A DNA stretch of 20,855 bases from Clostridiales bacterium (GTDB taxonomy: Bacteria > Bacillota_A > Clostridia > Oscillospirales > Acutalibacteraceae), in the NCBI GenBank assembly GCA_009774735.1, contig VSOH01000006.1:1-20855 (forward strand). Reading direction: 5' to 3'. Below the pieces are notes generated by a model. It saw nothing but the letters and a program-made list of their open reading frames with translations. It had not been told where the DNA came from and made no database searches. Shown here one piece after another: positions 1 through 6,840 of the stretch; position 1 is the stretch's first letter; each line of letters starts with the position of its first letter. Made by a program: the position numbers and the translations under genes.

Positions 1-58
1 GAACAAAACCTCAAAACTATTCGTAAGTAAAAATTGAAGTTTTTAAGTAAGATTGATT

Positions 59-1027
59 ATGGACAAAAATATAGAATTAAAAAATGGATTGTATATTTTA
101 TTCAAGAATAAAAATATAATTCAGAGAACCGAAATTAATGATAATACAATAAAAGAATTGTCGTCTTTAGATTACAGGATAGATATACAAAATTTCTGTG
201 ACTGCGATTTAAGCAATCTGGATAATGAAATAGGTAATCTTGCGGTGTCTATAAAATTCTCTGAAATCAGTGAAACTGAATTAAGAAATATAATAAACAG
301 ATGTTATGAAATTGTCGACATAATTAAATCACGCAATGCAACACTTGGTGCTTTGCTTACAGGTACATTCGGAAATATTGTAAGCAATAAAGAATTACTG
401 CTTGAAGTTGAGGCAAGACAAAGTCTTGAGAATGCTGCAACAGCTTTATCCGTTAGATTGTTTGAGGTTTTGCATATTCAGCGAAAGGTTAATAACTTCT
501 TTCCATGTATTAAGTATATTGATATAATCGGTGAATACCTTAACGAGTTAGTGCCCAAAGCAGTATTTTGCAAAACTATAAACATGTATGAAAATGATAC
601 GGAAAGAAACTATTTGTTCTTTGATTATGTAAAAGATTATTACGAATATCTAATGTTCTTGTTTTACAACAGAAAAGAAGTGGTTTGTGAATGTGAACTT
701 TGTAATAGATATTTTATTCCAAAAACAAAAAAGAAAACTCTGTACTGTGACAGAGTTTTTAAAGATGGAAAGACTTGCAAACAAATTGGTCCAACAATGA
801 AATATAAAACACTTGCTGGGAATGATGTTGTTTTAAAGACATTTGAAAAAGAAAAGAACAAAATGTATAAGCGAATGGACAGGAATTATTCATTCGGTGA
901 AACGCCTAAATCTATATCTTATGATGAATATGCCAATTGGCTCGGTAAGGCTATCAATGCTAAGAATCTGTATCTCAATAATGAAATTACCGAAGATGAG
1001 GCAATGAAAATAATTATAATAGATTAG
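59..1027 (+). CDS. DUF6076-like cargo protein with Cys-rich motif
   Basis: This is a protein of about 322 residues that I match from memory to the DUF6076 family, whose function is unknown and which is often found in clostridial mobile elements. The N-terminal two thirds is mixed and acidic without a recognisable domain. A cysteine cluster follows: C210, C212, C215, C230 and C240, with basic stretches between, which looks like a small zinc-binding or treble-clef fold. A conserved-looking tail (YDEYANWL, then a helix ending in EDEAM) closes it. A TTG at 53 is in frame, but the ATG at 59 is the more likely start; no strong ribosome site is visible for either. The gene lies 60 bp before the recombinase and is probably element cargo. 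It is more AT-rich in look than the chromosomal genes to the right. Nucleic-acid binding is only a guess from the Cys motif. Confidence 0.7.
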   Translation: MDKNIELKNGLYILFKNKNIIQRTEINDNTIKELSSLDYRIDIQNFCDCDLSNLDNEIGNLAVSIKFSEISETELRNIINRCYEIVDIIKSRNATLGALLTGTFGNIVSNKELLLEVEARQSLENAATALSVRLFEVLHIQRKVNNFFPCIKYIDIIGEYLNELVPKAVFCKTINMYENDTERNYLFFDYVKDYYEYLMFLFYNRKEVVCECELCNRYFIPKTKKKTLYCDRVFKDGKTCKQIGPTMKYKTLAGNDVVLKTFEKEKNKMYKRMDRNYSFGETPKSISYDEYANWLGKAINAKNLYLNNEITEDEAMKIIIID

Positions 1028-1087
1028 AATTGAGCCTTTACTAATTTCGTTTTCCATGTTAACATCAAGCGTGAAAGGAGAGTGTAT

Positions 1088-2692
1088 ATGAAAGTAGCAA
1101 TTTATAGCCGAAAGTCCTTGTTTACAGGTAAGGGTGAGAGTGTTGAAAATCAGATTGAAATGTGTAAGCAATACATCAAATTTTCAATGGTTGATGTGGA
1201 AGTTGCTGACGATGATATATTCGTCTATGAGGACGAGGGGTATTCAGCAAAGGACTTGAAACGCCCGCAGTTTCAGCAGATGATGAAAGACCTTGATACA
1301 TATAAGTTTGAATATATTGTATGCTATCGACTTGATAGGCTTAGCCGTAATGTAAGCGATTTTTCTGGCTTGATTGAAAAGCTCAACAATAAGGGTGTAA
1401 ATCTGATTTGCATTAAAGAGCATTTTGATACCTCTTCGCCTATGGGCAAGGCTATGATGTATATCACCTCTGTTTTTGCACAGCTTGAGCGTGAAACCAT
1501 TGCTGAGCGTGTTCGTGATAATATGCACCTCTTGGCTCGCACTGGTCGTTGGCTCGGCGGTACTCCTCCTACAGGTTATCAGGGAGCCGAGGAGAGTGAG
1601 GTTATTGTTGACGGCAAGGTCAAAACCTCACACAAATTAGTTTTCAGTGATGAGATTGAAACCGTCAAGCTTATGTATAATCACTTCCTTGAAACACATT
1701 CTGTATCTGCTGTCAGCAAGTATCTGATTGCTAAAAAGATTAAGTCCAAAACCACAGGCAAATATTTTTCTGTGCTTGGTATTCGTGATATTCTGCACAA
1801 TCCTGTTTACTGCATTGCAGATGAAAATGCTTATAGCTACTTTGCTGAAAACGGCTCTGATATCTGCCAGAATAAAGAATTGTGGAACGGTGAACACGGT
1901 ATTTCGACTTACAACAAAAGGGATTACAGCCGTTCAGGTGCGCCGAGAAATTCGCTGAATGAATGGATTGTTGCAATCGGTAAGCACGAGGGAATTATCA
2001 GCGGTAAGGACTGGGTATCCATTCAAAAATACTTTCACAACAATCACAAAGAAAAGGTTGTTAATCATAGTGAAATCGGCTTGCTATCAGGCTTGATTTA
2101 CTGTACAAAATGCGGTGAAAAGATGTTCTCCAAAAAGCACAAGGCAACGAGTGACAATTTCAGTTATATCTGTTCAAGCAAGCTGAAGGGCAACAATGCA
2201 CTTTGCGATTGTCTGAATCTCACAGGACAGCAAACTGATGATTTAGTTGTTGACTATATCAAGGGTGAACTTGACAATTTTGACACCTTTACATCTGCTC
2301 TTGAAAACTTGAAAAGGGAATATGAAAAAGAGCAGAATGACGATAAAACAGACAAAATAAAAAAGGACATTGAGGCTACACAAAGCGAAATCAATACCCT
2401 TGTAAATCGTTTGACTGATACAACTTTAAGCCAAGTTGCAGTCAGTGCTATTGATAAGAGAATAGTTGAACAAACAGAGTATTTACACTCTCTTGAAAAT
2501 GAACTTTCAGAACAAAATCAAACAGATAACAACATTGATTTTGATGCTGATGCACTCATTGAAAGTGTGAAGTCATTCAAGAATTTATTTGATGATTTAT
2601 CAATTTATGACAAACGACAGATTATAAGACTGCTTATTCAGAAAATTGAGTGGGACGGAGAGAATTTACATATTTTTATGTACGGTGAATAA
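1088..2692 (+). CDS. Large serine recombinase (site-specific integrase)
   Basis: This 534-residue protein is a large serine recombinase of the TndX/TnpX/phiC31 type, which cuts and rejoins attachment sites to integrate or excise an element. The N-terminal resolvase domain (about 1-150) begins with YSRKS, where S10 is the expected nucleophile, and contains YRLDRLSRN and the ERETIAERV helix. A recombinase domain follows (about 160-300). A zinc ribbon comes next, with C339, C342, C362 and C373/C375, then a coiled-coil segment (about 395-480) and a C-terminal helical tail. The start is the ATG at 1088: AAAGGAG at 1074-1080 is 7 nt upstream, whereas the GTG at 1082 is too close to that site. The length and all domains look intact, so the enzyme may be active. 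The stop codon lies inside an inverted repeat at the element end. Confidence 0.93.
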   Translation: MKVAIYSRKSLFTGKGESVENQIEMCKQYIKFSMVDVEVADDDIFVYEDEGYSAKDLKRPQFQQMMKDLDTYKFEYIVCYRLDRLSRNVSDFSGLIEKLNNKGVNLICIKEHFDTSSPMGKAMMYITSVFAQLERETIAERVRDNMHLLARTGRWLGGTPPTGYQGAEESEVIVDGKVKTSHKLVFSDEIETVKLMYNHFLETHSVSAVSKYLIAKKIKSKTTGKYFSVLGIRDILHNPVYCIADENAYSYFAENGSDICQNKELWNGEHGISTYNKRDYSRSGAPRNSLNEWIVAIGKHEGIISGKDWVSIQKYFHNNHKEKVVNHSEIGLLSGLIYCTKCGEKMFSKKHKATSDNFSYICSSKLKGNNALCDCLNLTGQQTDDLVVDYIKGELDNFDTFTSALENLKREYEKEQNDDKTDKIKKDIEATQSEINTLVNRLTDTTLSQVAVSAIDKRIVEQTEYLHSLENELSEQNQTDNNIDFDADALIESVKSFKNLFDDLSIYDKRQIIRLLIQKIEWDGENLHIFMYGE

Positions 2693-2717
2693 AGCAATTT
2701 CAGCCGTTTATTCACCG
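2683..2717. repeat. 11-bp inverted repeat at the element's right end
   Basis: CGGTGAATAAA at 2683-2693 is repeated as its exact reverse complement at 2707-2717, with a 13-nt loop. The left arm includes the recombinase stop codon. No T-run follows on the plus strand, so it is a poor intrinsic terminator. Its place between the recombinase and the feoB junction suggests a recombinase-binding part of the attachment site, although an mRNA-stabilising hairpin is also possible. Confidence 0.6.
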
Positions 2718-2742
2718 AAAAGCACTCAAAAGTTGCCGCAAT

Positions 2743-3459
2743 GTTGGTGGCGTATTTCCACTTTTAATTGCAATAATATCCATGTTTTTTGTTAAAAGCA
2801 GCTTTTTGTCTGCGATGATACTGCTTGCCATGATTGCAGTGTCAATGCTGATGACCTTTGCATGCTCCAAACTGCTGACATCAACGGTTTTAAAGGGTGT
2901 AAGCAGTTCATATATTATGGAGCTGCCGCCGTATCGCAAACCAAAGGTGCTAAGGCTTATAGGTGATACAATCAGGGAAAAGGTGCTTTTTGTTCTGCTG
3001 CGTGCAGTTGCTGTTGCGGCTCCTGCGGGCTTGATAATCTGGGTGCTGACGAATATTTCTGTCGGTGATATTTCATTGCTCAGTAAAATATCAGAGGTGC
3101 TTAATCCGATTGGTCAGTTTCTTGGTATGGATGGTGTAATGCTGTTGGCGTTTATACTTGGTTTCCCTGCCAATGAAATTGTAATACCGATTGCATTGAT
3201 GGTTTATTTATCAACCGGAGAGCTCAGCGATTATTCATCACTTGAAAGTCTGAAAACAATTTTAGTTGATAATGGATGGACCTGGGTAACAGCACTATGT
3301 GTATGTGTGTTTTCAATGTTCCACTTTCCGTGTTCAACAACCCTCCTTACAATATATAAGGAAACAAGGAGTGTCAAGTGGAGTGCATTATCAATGCTCG
3401 TTCCGCTTATGGCGGGTGTGGTCTGCTGTGCCTTGATTAATCTGATATCAAAATTGTAG
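2743..3459 (+). pseudogene. feoB: feoB, C-terminal part only, split by the element
   Basis: The frame encodes the C-terminal membrane part of FeoB, the inner-membrane ferrous iron transporter. Recognisable stretches are VFPLLIAIISMFF just after the junction, MELPPYRKP, LGFPANEI and a late PCSTTLLTIYKET motif, with several hydrophobic membrane helices. The frame is open from about 2689 with no start codon or ribosome site, and the GTPase domain and first gate region are missing. The similarity begins within the region that in intact FeoB reads roughly PCNGRFPT, so the element appears to have integrated in that conserved motif. The 5' part should lie beyond the other end of the element. As it stands the gene cannot make a full transporter; precise excision could restore it. 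The ATG at 2782 is internal and lacks a ribosome site. Confidence 0.85.
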
Positions 3460-3471
3460 GAGTTATATATT

Positions 3472-3504
3472 TTTACATTTTTCTCACATTATATGGAATA
3501 TAAT
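3472..3504 (+). promoter_or_regulatory. Candidate spoIIE promoter with 21-bp spacing
   Basis: TTTACA at 3472-3477 and a perfect TATAAT at 3499-3504 are separated by 21 bp. A ribosome site (GGGAAGTG, 3512-3519) and the spoIIE ATG follow. Over-long spacers of this kind are known at the SigA/Spo0A-dependent spoIIE and spoIIG promoters of Bacillus subtilis. I see no clear Spo0A box. Confidence 0.4.
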
Positions 3505-3524
3505 ATCTCACGGGAAGTGTAAAA

Positions 3525-5585
3525 ATGAATGTTAAGGAAAAGATAAAGAAAATAGATAAGGGCAGCTTAAAAAATGCTCGGTTTAACGTGATATTGAAGA
3601 GGGGCGCATGGTTTCTTGCAAGCCTTGTGCTCAGTGTGTCAACGGTAATCGGCGGAAGCTGCCCTTTTGCCGTGTCACTTATTTGTGTGTCCAGCAGAAA
3701 AAATTTTTTGTTTTCGACTGTCGGTGCAGGGCTTGGCTATATGATTTTTTGCAGCGGGAATGATGCAATAAGGTATTTCAGTGCAACCATTATTGCCTGC
3801 CTTGGTACACTGGCGATAAATATTTTCAATACTAAGAAAGAAGCTTATCTGCCTATGCTGGTAGCTTTTTTATCGGTTTTTACAACAGGTGTTGTTATGA
3901 ATCTGAAAACAGGAGCAGTTATAGGTCAATATGCTCTTGTGTTCGGTGAAGCCGTTCTTGCAATGGGGAGCAGTTATTTCTTTTTCAAGGGTGTAAACTG
4001 CAATATGAAAAGACTTAAGTTCAAGGCCTTGCCGGTGGCGGATTTGACCTGTCTGCTTATTTCTTTTTCAACATTGCTTTCAAGTCTTTGTGTCATCAAT
4101 ATTAAAGGCTTTGCACCGGCAAGAATGATAGCGGCAGCAATAATGCTTATTGCAATACGTTTCGGCTCAAAAAAATGGGGACTTATTATTTCTATATGCT
4201 TGGGTTTTTCCGTTGGTATAAGCGGTGAAAACAGCTTGTTTTTGCTTGGTGCGTATGCATTTTCAGCGCTTGCTGCCGGGCTTTTTACATCAATATCATC
4301 CCTAAGCGTAGGTGCTTGCTTTGTTTTTTCAATGGCGTTTTTTGCCGTTGCGTCGGGAGAAGGCGCATTAGCTCTTTGCACTGTTCTTGAAAGCTTTGGC
4401 GGTGCGCTGATTTTAGTTCTTTTGCCTGAAGGTGCAAGATATAAAATCAATGAGTTTTTTGAAAGCGGTGCTGATATTGCACCCGATGGGAGCTTAAGGC
4501 AAAGTCTGGTGGTAAGGCTCCGTTTTGCCTCCTCTGCCTTATCACAGGTAAGCGAAAGCGTGCGTGATGTCAGAGAAAAAATTAATGAAATGGGACGCAC
4601 CGAGCCAATGGAAAGTGAGCTGCGAATGGTTGCGGCAGACCAGTTTTTTTCGATAAGTGATATGCTTGCCGATCTTGCCTTTGAGTTTGATGAGGCTGAA
4701 CTTTTTGACTATAAGGCTGCAGGTAAGATAAGACGGATGCTGGGTGAATATGATATATACCCTGAAAATATTTCAGTTATTGTGGACAAGTTTAACAGAA
4801 CAAGAGTTGAAATTTCAGCACCTTCAAAGACCCATGGGCTTGACAGCCCGAGGATTAAAGCTGAAATTGAAAAAATCTGCGGAAGATATTTTGAAAAAAG
4901 CCGAACAAATTATTCGGGTAAAAGCCAGATGGTGTCGATTATAGAACGTGCAAATTACAAAATGGACTTTGGCTTTGCGCAGTATTGTGCTGAGGGTAAG
5001 CTGTGCGGTGATACCATTAAAATGATTAATGACGGCAGAGGGCATATGATTTTTATTATAAGCGACGGAATGGGCAAGGGCGGACGTGCTGCTCTTGATG
5101 GTGCTATGGGAGCAGGTCTGTTGTCAAAGCTGCTTTCGGCAGGCTTTGGCTTTGATTCGTCACTTAAGGTCGTTAACAGTGCTTTGCTTGTAAAAAGCAG
5201 TGAGGAAAGTCTTGCGACTCTCGATTGCGCCTGTGTTGATTTATTCAACGGAAAGTGTGAATTTTACAAGGCAGGAGCCCCTAAAAGCTATGTGCTGAAA
5301 AATAATTCGCTGAGCAAATGTGAGCTGAGCTCAATGCCTGCAGGTATTTTAAGAGGTATTGAATTTGCCAAACGCACCACTGTTTTGAATGTCGGTGATG
5401 AAATCATAATGATGAGTGACGGTATTACCGATTTAGGCGGAATACTTGATGAATTTATTAAAGTGAATGATAAGGTAACGTCAAATGAGCGTGCTCAGGC
5501 GATACTTGATTTTGCATTGGAGCACGGTGATTCACGCCACAGGGACGATATGTCGGTTATTGTTGCAAGGTTAATTAAGGATTGA
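3525..5585 (+). CDS. spoIIE: Stage II sporulation protein E, PP2C-type phosphatase
   Basis: SpoIIE dephosphorylates the anti-anti-sigma factor SpoIIAA to activate SigF in the forespore, and helps place the polar septum. The 686-residue protein has about ten hydrophobic segments between residues 28 and 300, a central regulatory region (about 305-480) and a C-terminal PP2C-like domain. The phosphatase metal-site motifs are present: SDGMGKG with D514, TLDCACVD around D567, MSDGITD with D632, and RDDMSV with D674/D675. It is shorter than the 827-residue B. subtilis protein, mainly in the membrane and central parts, as is common in Clostridia. The ATG is preceded by GGGAAGTG. It stands alone after the feoB fragment and shares a 4-bp junction with the downstream SIS gene, so the two are probably cotranscribed. 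Its presence indicates an organism with a sporulation programme. Confidence 0.93.
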   Translation: MNVKEKIKKIDKGSLKNARFNVILKRGAWFLASLVLSVSTVIGGSCPFAVSLICVSSRKNFLFSTVGAGLGYMIFCSGNDAIRYFSATIIACLGTLAINIFNTKKEAYLPMLVAFLSVFTTGVVMNLKTGAVIGQYALVFGEAVLAMGSSYFFFKGVNCNMKRLKFKALPVADLTCLLISFSTLLSSLCVINIKGFAPARMIAAAIMLIAIRFGSKKWGLIISICLGFSVGISGENSLFLLGAYAFSALAAGLFTSISSLSVGACFVFSMAFFAVASGEGALALCTVLESFGGALILVLLPEGARYKINEFFESGADIAPDGSLRQSLVVRLRFASSALSQVSESVRDVREKINEMGRTEPMESELRMVAADQFFSISDMLADLAFEFDEAELFDYKAAGKIRRMLGEYDIYPENISVIVDKFNRTRVEISAPSKTHGLDSPRIKAEIEKICGRYFEKSRTNYSGKSQMVSIIERANYKMDFGFAQYCAEGKLCGDTIKMINDGRGHMIFIISDGMGKGGRAALDGAMGAGLLSKLLSAGFGFDSSLKVVNSALLVKSSEESLATLDCACVDLFNGKCEFYKAGAPKSYVLKNNSLSKCELSSMPAGILRGIEFAKRTTVLNVGDEIIMMSDGITDLGGILDEFIKVNDKVTSNERAQAILDFALEHGDSRHRDDMSVIVARLIKD

Positions 5586-5589
5586 TTTG

Positions 5590-6588
5590 ATGAAAAAGTT
5601 TCTTGCTAAAAAGAAAAAAGAATCTGCTGTTACTATACCGCCGAGCCTTGACAGCTTTCCTGATTTTACGAAAAAGGAAATTTTTACACAGGGTCAGCTT
5701 ATTGATGATTTGCTTGACAGATATATAAAGGCGGACAAAATCAGCTTTGATTATTTAAAGGTTAAGATAGATAAAATTAAAAGAATTTATATTATCGGTG
5801 CAGGGACTGATTATTCCTGTGCAGTATTCGGTTCATATAATTTTGAGGTTTTGCTTGATATCATTTCCGTTCCGTTGGCGTTGGGTGAGTTTTTGTATTC
5901 TAATCCGATTCTTGATAAAAATACCCTGGTTGTTTTAATCGGTGAAAGCAGCAGTGTTCAGAAACGTATCGAGGGCAGCGGTGCAAGGCTGATAAGAATT
6001 ATGGATTTCAGCGATAATAAAGGTGATATTGTGCTTAATTATAAAACGCTGGGCAGAATACCGACAGCCTCATATTCACTAAAGCTGACAGCACTTGCAA
6101 TGCTTGCTTTATATTTCGGAGAGAAAAATCAGGTTATTACTCCTCTTTACGTAAAAATTGCAACGCAAATGCTAAGAGGATTAAAACATAAAATAAAAGG
6201 TATCTTATCTCAGGAATATATTATCAATGAAGCTGCAGGAGCACTTGACAGTGATAAACTGCTTTTTACAGGGACTAATGTAGATTATGCGGTTGCAGTT
6301 TATGCAGGTGAGCTTTTGCACTCAAAAAAATGCCTTTCATCCTCAATATCCTTAGGACAGCTTAATCCGGAATTTAAGGATAATTTTTCAATCATTGCAT
6401 TAGCGTCAAATATTGATTTTTATAATCTTATAAGCCATATTGATGATTTTAAGCTGAAAATAGTTTCAAGCAGTGTGGATGCGGATGATGATAAAATACT
6501 GTCTTATGATGAATCTATCCCACTTTTAAACCCGATACTGAGCGGTGTTATCATTCAGATGATTGCTTATGTAAAGCGAAACGGTTGA
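5590..6588 (+). CDS. SIS (sugar isomerase) domain protein, GlmS-like, divergent
   Basis: This 332-residue protein has two SIS-like halves, related to the isomerase half of glucosamine-6-phosphate synthase (GlmS). The first half starts around RIYIIGAGTDYSCAVFGSY and the second around LLFTGTNVDYAVAVYAGELLH. The N-terminus is a short basic stretch (KKFLAKKKKE) and there is no glutaminase domain. The positions where GlmS has the GELKHGP loop read LGQLNPEF here, so the catalytic histidine appears absent. A sugar-phosphate-binding or regulatory role is more likely than isomerisation. The ATG at 5590 is preferred over the in-frame TTG at 5587 because AAGGA at 5577-5581 is 8 nt upstream. It lies 4 bp after spoIIE. 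The next promoter's -35 box overlaps its stop codon. Confidence 0.75.
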   Translation: MKKFLAKKKKESAVTIPPSLDSFPDFTKKEIFTQGQLIDDLLDRYIKADKISFDYLKVKIDKIKRIYIIGAGTDYSCAVFGSYNFEVLLDIISVPLALGEFLYSNPILDKNTLVVLIGESSSVQKRIEGSGARLIRIMDFSDNKGDIVLNYKTLGRIPTASYSLKLTALAMLALYFGEKNQVITPLYVKIATQMLRGLKHKIKGILSQEYIINEAAGALDSDKLLFTGTNVDYAVAVYAGELLHSKKCLSSSISLGQLNPEFKDNFSIIALASNIDFYNLISHIDDFKLKIVSSSVDADDDKILSYDESIPLLNPILSGVIIQMIAYVKRNG

Positions 6589-6612
6589 CTTTGCTTTAAT
6601 TTGTGTTATAAT
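6585..6612 (+). promoter_or_regulatory. SigA-type promoter of the ABC-F leader
   Basis: TTGACT at 6585-6590 and TATAAT at 6607-6612 are 16 bp apart, with a TG upstream of the -10 box (extended -10, TGTTATAAT). The -35 box overlaps the stop codon of the SIS gene. Transcription should begin near 6619, about 220 nt before the ABC-F start. Confidence 0.75.
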
Positions 6613-6642
6613 GCTGATAGAAAAACTGAAAGAGGTGGAAGA

Positions 6643-6666
6643 ATGTATAACTTTTCTTGCAAGTAA
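6643..6666 (+). CDS. Putative 7-residue leader peptide MYNFSCK
   Basis: A short ORF, ATG to TAA, encodes MYNFSCK. It is preceded by a purine-rich ribosome site (AGAGGTGG, 6631-6638) placed 4 nt before the ATG, and it begins about 24 nt after the predicted transcription start. Short leader ORFs upstream of ABC-F antibiotic resistance genes are known to control attenuation through ribosome stalling. Part of its coding sequence (TTTCTTGCA, 6653-6661) is repeated exactly in the 3' arm of the downstream terminator (6795-6803), so the two segments can compete for the same partner. Confidence 0.6.
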   Translation: MYNFSCK

Positions 6667-6668
6667 GA

Positions 6669-6762
6669 ATGATAAGCAGTGTGCCAAGGGCTCATTGCGT
6701 CTGTTGCGGGAAAGTTATTAAATCTGTCTGCTTTATCATATGCTGTGCCGCCCCCTTGGCGG
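6669..6762 (+). promoter_or_regulatory. Alternative RNA pairings in the ABC-F leader
   Basis: Three complementarities are visible. ATGATAAGCAG (6669-6679) pairs with CTGCTTTATCAT (6728-6739) with one bulged base. GCCAAGGG (6683-6690) pairs with CCCTTGGC (6753-6760). CCGCC (6748-6752) pairs locally with GGCGG (6758-6762), which excludes the second pairing. A direct repeat, TGCTGTGCCG (6741-6750) and TGCTGTGTCG (6771-6780), leads into the terminator. Together these suggest a switchable leader RNA; I have not established which fold is antiterminating. Confidence 0.5.
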
Positions 6763-6779
6763 TATTTATGTGCTGTGTC

Positions 6780-6816
6780 GGCTGCAAGAGATGCTTTCTT
6801 GCAGCCATTATTTTTT
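6780..6816 (+). terminator. Intrinsic terminator/attenuator before the ABC-F gene
   Basis: GGCTGCAAGA (6780-6789) and TCTTGCAGCC (6797-6806) form a perfect 10-bp stem with a 7-nt loop, followed by ATTATTTTTT. It sits between the promoter and the ABC-F ribosome site and would stop most transcripts in its formed state. TCTTGCA in the leader ORF (6655-6661) is complementary to its 5' arm. Confidence 0.8.
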
Positions 6817-6840
6817 GTTACGGTACAGGAGGGCTTAATA

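Larger units (their letters stand above)
1..2750. mobile_element. Right end of an integrated large-serine-recombinase element (partial)
   Basis: The stretch carries a DUF6076-like gene and a large serine recombinase reading toward the right boundary. Just past the recombinase stop, the sequence changes within a few dozen bases to the C-terminal coding part of feoB, in mid-gene and without a start codon. Large serine recombinases commonly sit at one end of their element next to the attachment site, so this is read as the right end of an integrated element. The exact junction is not visible; similarity to FeoB begins around 2743-2757. The left end lies upstream of the window, so element size and the rest of its cargo are unknown. 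Confidence 0.72.

Noticed and set aside
1082..1087. GTG start for the recombinase
   Set aside because: It would be one base from the ribosome site; the ATG at 1088 has proper spacing and starts the conserved sequence.
2782..3459. Independent membrane protein starting at the ATG at 2782
   Set aside because: FeoB similarity continues upstream of that ATG in frame and there is no ribosome site, so it is the interior of feoB.
3974..4600. 208-codon minus-strand open frame inside spoIIE
   Set aside because: It is the mirror of a well-supported spoIIE coding region and has no recognisable domain.
6679..6840. In-frame 54-codon extension upstream of the ABC-F start
   Set aside because: It runs through the leader pairings and terminator and has no family similarity; AGGAGG lies 8 nt before the ATG at 6841.
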